NCBI RefSeq assembly: GCF_000004075.3
Contig: NC_026660.2
Location: forward strand, 29,887,498 to 29,951,497
Length of the DNA stretch: 64,000 nt
Direction: 5' to 3'
From: Cucumis sativus
Taxonomy: Eukaryota; Streptophyta; Magnoliopsida; Cucurbitales; Cucurbitaceae
A model generated the notes under the pieces. It was not told the DNA's origin. It made no database searches and saw nothing but the letters and a program-made list of their open reading frames with translations. A program made the translations under genes and the position numbers. The stretch's first letter is position 1; each line of letters begins with the position of its first letter. Positions 36,306 to 49,927 of this stretch are shown here, in pieces.

Positions 36306-36360
36306 AACATTGGGCCAGTGAACACAAATCACAGGCCCAATGTTTAAAATTGAGGCCCAA
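36306..36360. promoter_or_regulatory. Site II-type GGCCCA cluster in an inverted repeat
   Basis: AACATTGGGCC (36,306-36,316) and its exact reverse complement (36,334-36,344) with a 17-base spacer, followed by a third GGCCCAA at 36,354. TGGGCC/GGCCCA are site II elements bound by TCP factors in plants. They lie about 0.8 kb before the leader of the next gene. Confidence 0.55.
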
Positions 36361-37140
36361 TATTAATGGACCAACTAGGCCGCCCGTAATACGCAAATCT
36401 TGAAAAAAGTAAATAAATATAAATTTTTAGATGAACACTATTTCTATTTTATTTATTTAAAATTTTCCACAAGACAAACCCGAGTCGGCGTATAACTCTT
36501 CGGATGTCACCGCCGTCAGTAAAAACATCTCATTAATCAATTGATTAATTAATTAATTAAGTTCTTTAAATTTTTAATTATAAGTTGTTTTGTTAAAAAG
36601 GAAAAATAAACTGTTACAGTTCTTAGGTATCGGTTTAAATTTGCTACCAATTAGGTGGGTGCGTTGTATTATCTTTTTATTTAAAGCTAATGGATTCTAA
36701 TTCCAACTATTTTATTTCAAATTAGTTCAAACTATTTGTTTTATATATCCAGAATAAGATTCTAATTTGTATTTTCTGGGAATCTCCTATTTAACTTAAC
36801 AAATATGTTTAAATATATATAAGTATTTTGATATGTAATTTCTTTTTTAATTAAAAGATTTCATGTGAAATCAATCATATAAAAGTAATGAAAAGATATA
36901 TCGTAATTTGATAATTTATCTTCTAGCGTGATTATAATTAATTGCTTTTATGGTATGTGATAAATTGATGTAATTATTCATTTGCATCGAATTTGAAATT
37001 TGAAAATTTTATTTATAGATGACATTATTGTTAATGTATTATATTTTTATTATATGGATTAAAATATATTATTGTTATTGTTTTAATAATTTATGTTCCC
37101 GAAAAGAAAAAAAGAAAAAGGAAAATTGGGGGGAGACAGA
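36361..37140. other. AT-rich upstream DNA
   Basis: Proximal upstream region of the GBF-interacting-protein-like gene; long AT-rich stretch, no other feature seen. Confidence 0.5.
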
Positions 37141-37181
37141 GAAAAAAAGGAGAGAGATTAGAGAGAGGGAAAGGGTTTTCG

Positions 37182-37379
37182 ATGCGTAACAAAAAGCAGA
37201 ACGAAAGTCGAGAGAGAGAAAGAGAAAGAGAAAGAGAAAGAGAGTTCGTATACAGTGCTTCGAAAAACATATCTTCTTCTTCACACGGCGGAACCCTAGC
37301 GGGAAACGGTCTTAACACAGCCCTTTTCGAAGGTTTTTCAGATCTGAATCTTTCGCCGGCGAGGGAGAGAGGTATCTAA
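37182..37379 (+). CDS. Possible upstream ORF (65 codons)
   Basis: ATG-initiated open frame in the probable 5' leader of the next gene; its stop is 16 bases before the main ATG at 37,396, in a different frame. A GA-rich repeat (37,210-37,244) encodes an Arg-Glu run. Whether it is translated depends on the transcription start, which cannot be seen here. It may reduce translation of the main frame. Confidence 0.35.
   Translation: MRNKKQNESREREREREREREFVYSASKNISSSSHGGTLAGNGLNTALFEGFSDLNLSPARERGI
37210..37244 (+). repeat. GAGAAA/GA simple repeat
   Basis: Purine repeat in the 5' leader; the first intron of the same gene opens with a CT repeat (37,580-37,600). Confidence 0.85.
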
Positions 37380-37395
37380 ACATAGTGAATTAAGT

Positions 37396-40300
37396 ATGGG
37401 TGCCAAAGGAGGAGGAGGCAAAACCACCAATGGAACGTCTGGAATTCCGCCAGAGTGGCGGAAGATGGTCCAAAGCTTAAAAGAGATTGTAAATAACTGT
37501 ACCGACCAGGAGATCTATGCTACCCTAAGAGAATGTAATATGGATCCTGATGAAGCCGTTAATCGTCTCCTCACACAAGGTCTCTCTCTCTCTCTCTTTA
37601 TTTTTTAAAAATTCCTCTCGTTGGTTCTGTCTTTTTTTTTTTTTCTTGCGTCTGAAAGTTTAATCGTTTTTGTGTTTTAACCGCTGGGGTTTGCCTGCAA
37701 GAACCCTGGGTCTTGAAATCAAAGTTCGTAGTTGATTATTTACGTGTTTTGTTTAATGACGTGCTAGTTGTCTAACTGTTGTCATCGATCCTTGCGGTGT
37801 TTTTGTTTTTGTTTATGTGTTAAAGTTGAAGGTTTTATTTCCACTGTTATCTTTTGTGAAACCAGACCAGAAAGAATACGTGGTTTGCTAAGTAGTTCCG
37901 TTGTAGCACCTAGCAGAAGATTCACCTTTTTGTCCTACGTTATTTGGAAAAGGAAAATTTTTCTTTTATTCATCGTGTTTGATGTTCCAAGTTTGAAGTT
38001 TCTGATAAATTTTGTCAACTTCCGTTCGTACTTCTATTACCCATATGAGTGATTTATGCCCCATATTAAGTTCTTGCTTTTCGAATGAATTACCTTCCTG
38101 GACATTTTTAGCCTTGCGTTCTATTAGTCTCAGTCTGTGCGATTCTAAAGGTTTGAAGATTATATTAATTTTATTCTATCGTTGTGTAGACCCTTTTCAC
38201 GAGGTGAAGAGCAAACGAGAAAAGAAAAAAGAGGTGCGTATGTGAGAGAAATGCAGATGTTTGTTCTATAAGTTTTTATTAAGTCATCCGGATGTTGTAT
38301 TTTTGTTGGTTTAGTTTTCTGGCTCTAGTAGCTAACTTGTCTCGCACAACATGTAATTGATCTTGAATTATGTTCTCACTGTTGTTTACCATTTTTCAAT
38401 TGCTCTTTTATTTTCAGAACAAGGATCCAATTGATTCTCGATCTCGTGGTTCTAGTATCCCTTCTAGTCGTACGAGCAAGGGTGGTACGGATCGTTATGC
38501 TGGACGCAGTAGCTCGATTCAGTTTGGTTCTAGTGGTATGTATGATGCTATAGAGTTGTAGATGTCATATAATTTTACAAAATGTTTACGTACTTTTTCG
38601 TTTTTCTCAGACACTGGTTTGTCGTCCAGTAAACCTGTGTACAAAAAAGAAAATGGAGCTAGTGATCATGCTGGTTCGTCTTCTGCGTCTGGTCAATCGG
38701 GAAATCACTCATTCTACCAATTTCCATCTCACAGGTTAAATGTTACGACTTATAAGATGGCGTTGTGCTTGTCAAGGGTTTATTGACTACCATAAAATCC
38801 ATTACTGTTGTTGAACGTTATTTGTGGATATTGGATTGATGAACTCTTTGCTAGTCATGTTTCAAATAATTGTGGGTTTTTAGGTTGAATGCTTGTGTGT
38901 TTTTAGGTTGAATGCTTGTGTGTTTTGATTATTAAAGTTTCTGACTTTTGGATTGTTTTTTAAAGGGTCTTGAAAATGTTACATTACTGACTTGTATCCA
39001 CATTTGTCATGTGGACGTGGTTTCTTTAATAGCGACTTTTTGCTTCTTTCTTACTTCTGGTAAAAGGACTTCATGGAGCATGTATTGAACATTTTAAAAC
39101 GTCTTTCAGAGGTGTTAGTATCATGAGTTAGGCTTTTGTAACTTGGGATTAAACTGGTGGGCTTTTCATGGGTAAGTTTCCCTCGGCAAGCTACGAGCTC
39201 AATATTATACTGGCTAAATAAATTCCAATCAGATAATTCCAGGCTTGTGAAACCTATCATCTATGTATCTATGCATCTTGTAATGCTAAAAGTATACAAG
39301 ATCTATTTACCTTTGTTGGAAGTTTTGTGTACTGTTGGATTCTATTTTGGTTTGAAAGAATATACTAGTCTTACATGCTCTTAATTACTATTGCAGCAGC
39401 AACAACGTGGCTACAGAAAATAAATTATCAGGATTAGGTGCAGGAGATGGAGCAATCTCATCCTCACAGACTTCTTTTGGCTTCCAATCTGCATGGTTGG
39501 GTGCTCAGGGCCAAGTTTCAATGGCTGACATTGTTAAGATGGGAAAGCCTCAGAGCAAGAGTTCCTCCATGCAAAACACTTACCTTCAAGGCTCAAGTTC
39601 TCATAACAGTGTTCCGTTCCAGTCTACACCAACACTCCCAAATTTTCATTCAGCGCCTCGGGCTTCCACAGTTACAGAAGCTCACTCCGGACCAGGAATT
39701 ATGAGTCAGCAGGCTTCTCTCAATGATGAATGGCCCTCAATTGAGCCTCCTCAACCTGTTGGCATCTCCAGTTCCGTAGAGTCGCCTGCTGTCTTGGAGT
39801 TGCATTCAAGTCCAGCTAACCTATCGTTGGATAGTCCTAATCAGCATGTACACCAAGACAAGGCTCAGGTTGTTGAAAGTAGTTCCGTTGACACAATTGA
39901 TGTAAACCATGCTGCACATGCTTCTATATTGGGTAGCAATATTCCAGAGGATAACTCTGGGAGTGCCTCTGTGTCAGATAGTAACTTATATGATGACATG
40001 AACTCCTATTTGCCTCACAGGCATGTTATTGAACACAATGAAGGTTGTTATTCTGCTACTGGTCGTATAGTATTTTTTTTTCAGTCTGTTTTCAAGTCTG
40101 AGTTAATATGATGATGTTTTATTGATTTTGTTCTTTAAAATGGTTTAAGATTAAATCTTGGTAGATATTACAGTGGGTGGTTTTATTTTTAATTCCATTT
40201 TTGTCCGTGAAGCTTTTGAAATTTCTTTTTCTGATTAAGATGCGGTTATTAGGTAGTTTCTTGTATTTCTTTTGTCCTACATGCATAGTTTTTCATAAAC

Positions 40301-43300
40301 CTTATTTTTTCAAGGCAGATGTCTTTCTGTGGTTCTTAAAAGAAAAGGTTAAAAGAAATTTACATGTGATTTTGTTTTGGTCTTCATGAGCTATTATGCA
40401 ATAAATCAGATGCCTTGATTGAGGTTGCTGTATGCTGGTAGGTTATTTGAGTTCTGTCCTGATTTTTGTCTTAATTTATGTTTTATTTTTCTAGTGGACA
40501 AAAGTTTGTCTTTATGTTGGAAATACCAGTTATATTGAAACTTGAGATGTTATATGAAACTCATTGTTAGTGGAATGTGGACATAGATATTATCTTTGTA
40601 GCTTTTAGGTTGATCCATTGAAGGTATCTTAAATATTTGGTTCTGTAGATGGGGCTTTACTGGTTTTGAGTATATCGTTTACTCCCATTTATGTATATTT
40701 TCATCTTTCTTTTGTGTGAAAGTCTTATCCTAAAATATTTATTGTAATGGAGTGAAGTGTTTTTTATCAGAAGAAATTAATCTGACTTTTGGCCACATAA
40801 TATCTGCTCTTCATATTCTTATATGATAAAACTTGAGAGATACTGTGTCTACAACATTTGTGTGTATTGATTTGTTTATTAAGGTTCTGATCTTTTGGAT
40901 TTAGTAAATTACTTCAGTTTAATTTGTGGTGTCAAAGATTCTAGTCTTTCCCTTGATACTTCTCAGTTCTTGTATTTTTTTTTAAAAAAAATTAATAACG
41001 AAAGCCTGTTCAGCTTTGTTATACCAACGTATAATTTTTTGTATTTATTTTTTCCCAGCTGAAGATGGCGTTTCATCAATGTCTGCAAATTTTCAGCAAT
41101 TGAGCTTACAGAAGGAAGATCAGGACTCACCACCTGAAGAGGATAATACTTCTGTAGTAATTCCCCATCACCTCCAGCTTCACACCCCAGATTGCTTTCA
41201 TTTGAGCTTTGGAAGTTTTGGATCTGGGACCAACGCTAACTTTTCTGGTTCTGGGGCATTTCCAAATAGCAATGTGGAGGAGTCTTCTGCACCAGCAGAT
41301 GTATCATCAGTTGCTCACTCTGAGGCTAGGTATCTTCTTCACAGAGGCTATTATTTCTTATTGTCAAAACACGCACACACACACACACCATGTCAATCGC
41401 ATGATATAAATATGGTGACATGTCATTTTCTTGAAAAGAAAAGACAAAGTTCATGAATTCAACTTTTATATGATTATTTTTGTACATTCTAATGAATTTC
41501 ATGTGGAGAGCTTGTCTGTATGTGGAATTTTCATATGAAAGATGGTGTAACATTATTTTGAGTGTTGAAGAAACTATTTACTTGGTTCTAACTTCTAGTG
41601 TGTTATGCATTATACCAAAATATTTAGAAAACATCCAAACCAATTTATACATTTTAAATATTATTTCTGGTTAAAATAAATGATTATATTCTCATAGACA
41701 GCTTGGCAATAATTTTTAGCTTGTTTTTTGCAGAAATTCTGAGTATTACGAGGATGATGGTGCTAACTCGGATGGGAACCTAATTCACAGAACTAGTGCT
41801 AGTGGTGGATATTACGAAACACCTACTACACAAGCAGAGGTGAAGCAGGAAAGCTCTGAAAATGCTCAGGCTAATCTATATGCATTTCCATCCTCTTCTC
41901 CTGGATTTAGTTATGAGAGCAACCAACCATCAGAAATTCCATTTATACAGAATAGTTCAGAAATGCAGAACCTTGAAAGAGCAATGGTAATCTCGAACCT
42001 TCAAATTTCATTGCATATGAGCTGCATAGTTCCATAGGTCTTTGCTTAAAGAAATTAGCTGCTTGGTTGGATAAATAAGCAGTAAAGTTTTGTTTTGTTT
42101 TTGGAACTTCTAAGAAGGAGAAGTGTTTGTGTGCTCTGATGTTGTGAACCTTGAATTTAGGTGTTGGTAAAATGAATTTTGTGTATTGGTTAGTTGATAA
42201 TTACGTATATTTTAGCTCTTTAGATACTTTAACTAAAATAAAAATGGGAAAAATACATCCGAGTTTTTTTTGGATGCCCTTGTACTCTTCATTTTTTTCT
42301 CAATGAAAGTCATTACATCTCTCAAAAAATGTGTAGAAGTCTGCTGAGTGATATCTTCGTTTCTTTTATTAGTTTTGTTATGGGCAATGATCATACATAA
42401 TACTGTTTGTTTGGATGGCTTATAATCTTTAATTATTGTTTCCCCCCTTCAATTTGCAGCTTGCATACACAAATACTTTATCCAACAATATGTTGTTGGC
42501 TTCCACATCTCAGACAGTGAGGGAAGATCCTCAATATTCACCTTTTCCTGACACACAATCAGTGCCAAAATACAGCAATGCTGCTTCTTCCATCACTGGC
42601 CCCTCCATGTCCATGCCGGAGGTGAGTTCTGTTTTAATCTATTTATTCACTCAATTCGTTATATTGATCACATGCTTAGCTTATTATATTATTTCAACTC
42701 TTGAGTCTGGATATCAGTTACATGATTCCCTCAGATACAAATACACCTGCTTCTGTTTGTGAAGATAGTGATAGAAAATAAAATGAAATCTTGAATTGAT
42801 TACTTTGTTCTCATCAAATGTGATATATTCTGTGATGTTTGAAGCTGATACATTTTGGCACCACTTGGCTTTTGATTTTTTATCCATTTGCTTGCTTGGT
42901 AGCCGCTCATTCTTAGTATTCAAGCAACCGTAAGAGAAATAATCTCAAGTTGAAATTGCATGATTACTACGTAGCTCTCTTACAGAGTTGTGTGCCTCAT
43001 ACTTATAACATGAGACAATTAATGATATTTGAACCACCTAGGATCAGTCGTGGTGACTTAATGACCCATGGACCCAAACTTGTGGTGGTTGTGGGTTGAG
43101 ACTCGGTCACACAAGGTTCAGTATTACCAAATATTAACTTAGTTACCAGAGATTTATGCCAGTTCAATCTTGTCCTGCTATGTCTCTGACTCTGTCTTTA
43201 ACCAAACTTAAAGGGCATAAAGCAGAAGGGGCTTTTGATCAACCTTTTTGTTAATTCTGTAGGTTCTAAGAACAAGTAGCATTACTACTTCTCAGCCTAC

Positions 43301-44186
43301 TCCACAGTCTAACGTTGCAGCAGGACCAGCCGTTCCACAACACCTTGCTGTTCATCCTTATTCCCAGCCCACACTTCCTTTGGGTCATTTTGCGAATATG
43401 ATTGGCTACCCTTTCTTGCCTCAGAGCTATACATATATGCCATCCGGTTTCCAACAGGCATTTGCAGGTAACAGTACATACCATCAAGCTTTGGCAGCAG
43501 TACTTCCACAGTACAAAAATAGCATTTCTGTTAGCAGTTTGCCTCAGTCTGCTGCTATTGCTTCTGGCTACGGATTCGGAAGTTCAACTAGCATACCTGG
43601 AGGAAATTTCCCGCTGAATCCTCCCACAGCACCTGCAGGATCATCCATTGGCTATGAAGATGCTATAAGTTCACAGTACAAAGATAGTAATCATTTGCTG
43701 TCCCTCCAGCAGGTAACTTTTTTGTCACTCGCGGGTTAAATAATAAAAATAATAGGAGGATACAATTCTGGAACACTTAGAGAGGGCTGTGAAATGGATA
43801 TGGATTTTTCTTTGTATTCCACGTTAAAATGCCTATAGATGATGCTATATGATATACTCAATACCAGCAAGTAACTGTTGACTTAATTTTTGTGACAGAA
43901 CGATAACCCAGCAATGTGGATTCATGGGCCTGGTTCCCGAACGATGTCTGCTGTTCCCGCTAGTGCATATTACGGCCTTCAAGGGCAGAATCAACAATCT
44001 AGTGGATTCCGACAAGCTCAACAGCCTTCACAACAATATGGGGCTCTGGGATATCCTAACTTCTACCATTCTCAGGCGGGTATATCACTGGATGGCCAAC
44101 AGCAAACTCTCAGGGATGCATCTCTGGGCGGGTCTCAAGGCCAACAGCCGAAGCAGTCGCAACAGATTTGGCAAAACAGCTACTAA
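37396..44186 (+). CDS. GBF-interacting protein 1-like (GIP1_N/DUF1296)
   Basis: Plant-specific protein related to GBF-interacting protein 1, a nuclear partner of G-box bZIP factors (family knowledge). Ten exons: 37396-37579, 38190-38233, 38418-38535, 38611-38734, 39397-40043, 41059-41329, 41734-41986, 42460-42621, 43263-43712, 43899-44186; 2541 bases, 846 residues. The N-terminal GIP1_N domain (about residues 15-75) reads IPPEWRKMVQSLKEIVNNCT, ATLRECNMDPDEAVNRLL (a UBA-like fold) and DPFHEVKSKREKKKE. The rest is low-complexity Ser/Gln/Pro-rich, with VSMADIVKMGKPQ and PQYK segments and a Gln-rich C-terminus, typical of the family. Exon 5 has a tandem acceptor (GCAGCAG) that can add or drop one Ser. 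Length agrees with family members. Neighbouring genes give no functional hint. Confidence 0.92.
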
Positions 44187-45593
44187 TAGGCTGAGTGTGT
44201 CATAGTAGTGGCCAATCAGAGGTGCCCTTTATGATCTGGCATTAATTTATTAATGAAATATTATTAATTGGTCCGAAGATATCGACTGGCCACTGCTCTG
44301 TGCCACGAGGTTGTATTCTACACAATATCATTGTCTGGTTATGTTTAACGAGGTCTGCTAATTTGGATTAGTGAACTACACTCTTTTCAGTCCCCCCCTC
44401 TCTCTCTCTCGTAGTAGTTATGGTATGAAGAAGCATTGTTTTTTTTCCCCCACAGTTTTCACTTAGTTTCACATTAATTTAAAGCTTTTACAAGGGGTTA
44501 TTTGGCTTATTTTGTGACTCTTATAATGGTTGAAATCCCCACCCCTCTCTTCGAAATAAGTACAGTTTAATCTTTGTATTGAATTATTCAACTCCGTTGT
44601 GTTTGTCGGGGCATGTTTTCCAACTATTGCCAGAATTGAAAGTCTCACTCTTGATGGATCAATGTCTTTCTTTCTGTCTCCTTCCATGAAAATGTAAGAT
44701 TCAGACATAAGGCAACTTCGTTATGAAGCCATATAGTTTTCCATCTATGAGGATTTCACCAAAAAGGAAGATAGCAGATTTACTGTGAAATTTCATACTC
44801 AGGGAGGAATTTTTTCCCCTTTATTATCAATATCTTTGCTTTAAATTGATTTAAGGTTTAAAATTACACTTCATATATAACTAAAATGGAAGCACGTTTG
44901 AAAGTGATACTTCGTAAATTCTGGTTTGAATGCAACTGTGTAGATCTTAGCTTTCCTTTATAGATCTATTCTTCAATGTGAATGACCTTATGGCATATAA
45001 ACCTTTTATGAAGAGAGCTAGAAGAACTACCAATCTCACTTGAAAACCTTAAAACGTTAGAATCAATGATTTCTCATGCCTTTTGGTTATATAATTCTAA
45101 AACACCATTCGATTGTCCAATTAAAATTGTCAAGTAATAGTAGTCTTGTTTCATGATGATAAAAGTATTGTTTTCTTTTTTCGTTGTTTGTTGGGGTAAG
45201 CAACAAAAAGATAGATCCAAAGCAAAATAGATATAGAAAAGACCTTCAATTCCTTACATCCCACTCATTTAACATTGAAAGAAAAGATTCAAGGGTAATG
45301 CATGCTCGTATTTAAATCAATGAGTGGATGATGTGCCACTAACATCCAACTTGATCCGACACGAAACAAATTTAATAAGCCCTACTTATGGGAAAGATGG
45401 TAAAAAGAAGAAGTTCCTTGTTCAACTAATAAGCTTGAACTTCCAATGTGGCGAGAGATAGTCCATGTAAATTTTTTTAAAAAAGAATGCAACTCCAATC
45501 TAATATAAATGGTCGTATAGGATCATTATAGCTGGATCGAAGGATACTGCCATAAAGATACTTTCTCCATGCTCCTTCCCATCAGCATTTGTA
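44187..45593. other. Convergent 3' flanks
   Basis: 3' regions of the plus-strand GIP1-like gene and the minus-strand coatomer gene. No further gene seen. Confidence 0.55.
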
Positions 45594-48500
45594 TTATGTA
45601 AGAAGAGATCTCGTCAGATGTTCTCGTGCAGTGGCCAGTGCTTGACTTATTGTCTGTGGATAAGATGAGTTAGTTTCTGATCCATTTATCTTAGCATTTA
45701 AATTCTCAACGTTCAAGTTTTCCTTTGAGAATAACCTAAATGAAAGAGGGTGGTAATAATACCTGCTCAGACAAAGGAGCGGAAGAATCTATACTTTGAG
45801 TTGCAACCTTCCCAGCAATGACATTTCCATCGGTCTCAAGAACAATACTGCATAAAAATAAGGCGGTTTCAAACTTGCTTGTAAAACAACTGCCCTGGTT
45901 AACTGAATAACTTAAGATTTGCAACTGAAAATTGTAGTAATTCTTTTGAATTTAGAAAGAATCAAGTCAGCTCTCTGAAACAAATTGGCCATTATCGTTA
46001 TTACTTTTGACAATTATACTTACCTCTTATAAGTTCTAAAAAGGGTAAATAGAATTCAAACCTCTGACCCTTAATAGACGTTATGAATAATGCAATACTA
46101 AAAATATTATCAGAAGTATGTTTCTCACTTCTGTATAAAAATAATAGTAGGAGAAAAGAAGATGCTCAAACAAACGTGTCCTTGGCAGAAATAGATATTA
46201 GTACGGAACCAGAATTAATTGTTGGATGCTGCAGAGACGATGATTATTTTGGTCATGTAGAAAGCTTAAATGTTAGAAATCATAGTGATATTTGTAAATA
46301 CGAAGATATCTGAGCAGAACTAGAACTAACGATAGCTTCCTCCCTAACAGAAGTTTGGTTTTGCGCAAGATTGGATGTTGCTCTTACTTCGGTGAATTTC
46401 CATCCTAATCAAGAAGTCCAGGATAAGAGACAAAACACTAAAGGGAATTGGTGGTACAGTTACACTGACATGCTGCAAAATTGGGGAAATTAAAAGTTGA
46501 TCACGGCTGCTTAACTAATAAATTTATTTTAGTGTTACAATACTGTTTGAACTCATCACTATTAAGTATCATATTCGCGGAGGGAGGTTTTTGAATTCTT
46601 TACTACTGCATCAAACAACTAGGAAGTATGATGACGTTTCACCCAAATATAACCACCTTGTAAGGTATCTTCATAATAAATTATTTCAAGTATACATTAT
46701 TCCTCACATGCCTATTTAAATCTCTAAATTTTAGATAAAATCAAGATCAACAAACTATTCACAGTAGGCTTTTGATAAATATGCTTAAAATATCATGAAA
46801 ACTAAACAGAATAATAGGATCAATAAACCTTAAAAGCATGAAACGAGCTTAAACCATACCCTCCATCAACAATTTCATCAAGACACAACAGAATAAGATC
46901 CAAGTTTTCAAGTGCTTCCTTCTTTTCCACGTGACCCCTGAAGTAGAAGCAAAACATACATTAATTGTGACAGTAACTTTGCACTAATGTACCGTAGATA
47001 TAGAATGAAGTTGATAACCAGTAAACAGGAACAATTGTTAGGATTTAAAGATAAGACCTAAGGAGAAGGCCAACAGCATCGAAGAATCCCTGAAGAACTG
47101 TTGCCAAAATAAGCTCATTCTCATATTCCCCACCAGTGACAAAAAAATGTAGATCTTGCACGAACTTATAAATTACAATATTGTTTTCGAACATTGCGAT
47201 CTCCGCTGCAGTTAAAGAATAGATAACGAGTTAACAGAATATAGAAGTATAAGACTTTTTTAAAACTGCTTAGTTCGTACTTTTTATTGTCTTTTACTGA
47301 CTATATTAACGTTACCTTGGTGCTAAGAAGCAAGAGGGTAATGGTAATGGGTTCAAAATTAACATTAAGATGGCGGAAGAAAAAGAACCAACATCACCAA
47401 TAGAAAAATAGTATGTCTAACTACACAATTAAAATAGTGACACGTATCTATAAAATAGAGAGACCAAAAAGCCACAAACAACAGACTACCTTCATTTCGA
47501 GCATTGCTCTTTTGAGTTTTGCTAAAGACAGCTTTCTCGAAAGTTTCCCTTGCACTATTTGTTGGCCACTCATCAGAGTAATACTTGACAGCCACACGTT
47601 TCCCCTCAGAATCCAACAGGAGAATATTTTTTATCGAAGGACAAGAATCCTACATCCAAAGCCACATACACAGTAAAGAATCACATGAAAATCCGAAGTA
47701 TTTGTATTGATACAACAGGCATACACATCAGCATCATGATGAGTTTCTATAGCAGTTTCCTAGACATCCAATAGATGGTACGACAAGGAACATGCAATAA
47801 TCATGGCTCCGTTACAAGTGGCCCAGGATGCCAAAGCAACAGTGAGATAAAACTCTAAATTAAGAATTCTACTCGTTCATCAAGATTCAACCCAAGCCAA
47901 GGAACAGGCTCAGATTGTCGAATGCAATTTATTTAATAAATTTGTAATAAAAACGTAGCTCATTTAATTACTCATAATCCTAAATAGAGAGAAAAAGTCC
48001 ATTTAATTAAATAAGCTATTATTCACTGATAAATTTCCACAAAAATTGCTGAACTCCGAAACATGAACACTTGATCCCATTCACAAAATCGAACAGCCAG
48101 AGACACTCAGCTGAACATCTAAGTCATTTGATGAAGTTAAAACATAAAGGTTAGACTGACGCATCCTGCTAAGTCAAAGCTAAAAATGAAATTTTCCTTT
48201 AATTGATAGCAGAACAACTTGTGCAAGCCTACATGTAATTTTACACAATTTCTCATATGAAATTCAAATAGAACAGTTAACCACAATAGAAACAAACAAT
48301 AACATGTCATTGAGAGAGAGAGGATTAAAAAATTGGCAACGTTCCTACTAACAGCATCCGGAGCATTGGATCATTTTACCTCCAGAACCAAATATTAGCA
48401 CCTACATAAATGTACGATTACAAATCTGATCTGAGCCTCTAACTAGTCCAATTATAGTCTTTATCTCAAAAGTATTCTCAACATGTATAATTGATACGAC

Positions 48501-48711
48501 ACACAAGGCAAAGCGCCAACATCTAAACCCAAATCAAGTATTATGGAAGGAAAAATATTACGGCATTGGAAAACTGGGTTCAAATCGGTGACAAACAACA
48601 TGAAGATCGTAAGATCAAGGGAACACAGCAGCCAAGGAGAGCAGAAGTTTAAGATACCACAATCACTGAAAGAAATCGAATACGGTACATGTGAAGGGGA
48701 TAACATACCAT
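45594..48711 (-). CDS. COPZ: Coatomer subunit zeta (zeta-COP)
   Basis: Small subunit of the COPI coat, which drives retrograde Golgi-ER and intra-Golgi transport. Minus-strand exons: 48711-48709 (ATG only), 47649-47490, 47205-47058, 46937-46860, 45847-45763, 45653-45594; 534 bases, 177 residues, the normal plant length. Recognisable blocks: [106 protein letters not shown] and [14 protein letters not shown], i.e. a complete longin-like domain. The start codon stands alone before a 1059-base intron. Intact; cytosolic, Golgi-associated. Confidence 0.96.
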
Positions 48712-49738
48712 GATTTGCAGAAGCAAACAAGGAGATTGAAGAACCAAAGATTTGTGTGTGAAGTGCGAAGGAGTTGAAGAGACGGAGAAATGGCTTCAGC
48801 TTTGGATCTCTATTAACAAAAGCTTCAGCTTGAATTCGGATCTTGATTTTTGGTTCCGTAATGTAATTACATAAATCCCAATTTTGAAAAAGTATATTAA
48901 AATTTAGGTTAAATTACCATAAAATAAATGTTTCGTTATTATTTTTTTTTGTTGACAATTCCCGTTTTAAAATTTAAAAAATTAAACCATTCATTTAAAA
49001 TTCAAAGTTTTAATCTCTAAACTTTTTTTAAAAAAATGTATTTTTTGTTCTATTAAGTTATTAACCTTAACCTCTCACTCATACAATCATAAATAAATAT
49101 CACGTTACATATTAATTGTCATATTAATTATTCTTTTTTCTTTTGTTATTACTGGAAATACGTTTTTTAGACCTATATTTCAAATTTCAAAAGTATTTTT
49201 TGCTTGATTGGAATAAATTTTAAAATATAATAATAATAATAATAAACAAGTTTTTTTTAAATTAAGACTCTGAGTGAGATCTAAGATTTTACAAGTAAAT
49301 TATTTTGTCTTATCAATTCAATCATTTGATGAAATACCTTATTATAGAATCATTTTTAATGTTTGGCGCCTCACTGTTTGTATAGTATAAAAATTGGTCA
49401 TTAGTTAACTTATAGTTTTGTGAAAAAAATTATGAGGAAAAATAATATTGCTTATTGTCATGTAAGAGAGAAATTTTTCTACACAAATTTATAAAAAAAA
49501 AAAAGTCAAATTTTATTGGGTTATTTGGAAAAAGTGGTTGGTTTAAAAAAAAATTAAGAAAAATGGATGATTTGAACTTGACAAGAGAGTGATTAATTAT
49601 ATTTGACAAGTGAGATTAGTTAGATTTGATAGGAGATAGTTAATTGTTTAATGACACTTTGACCAAATTGACAACCAAGAGTTTAATGACACGTTGAGGA
49701 GAGATTGATTCTCATGACATTTTCCCTCGTGACATTTC
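48712..49738. other. Upstream of coatomer zeta, then AT-rich spacer
   Basis: About 100 bases of probable 5' leader and promoter for the minus-strand coatomer gene, then AT-rich spacer with no gene. Confidence 0.5.
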
Positions 49739-49927
49739 CCCTAAAAGATTTCTAATAGATGGTGATGAATGATAACCAAGAGATTGATTCTCCTAACATT
49801 TCCCCTAAAAGATTTCTAATAGATGGTGATGAATGATATAAGAATGTTCGTTCTTATAATATATCCCTAAAAGATTTCTAATAGATGGTGATGAATGATA
49901 TAAGAATGTTCGTTCTTATAATATATC
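49739..49927. repeat. 62-64 bp tandem repeat, three units
   Basis: Units start at 49,739, 49,803 and 49,865 with CCCTAAAAGATTTCTAATAG and share GATGGTGATGAATGATA. The last two are almost identical and contain a hairpin core with arms ATAAGAA/TTCTTAT; the first diverges in its right half. Confidence 0.85.

Noticed and set aside
43020-43170. A third Au-type SINE in a GIP1-like intron (CACCTAGGATCAG, GGTTGTGGGTT)
   Set aside because: Short pieces resemble it, but the order and the CGGATAT end are missing.
46083-46313. 76-codon open frame inside a coatomer zeta intron
   Set aside because: Opposite strand to the gene, no recognisable motif, AT-rich codons; chance is more likely.
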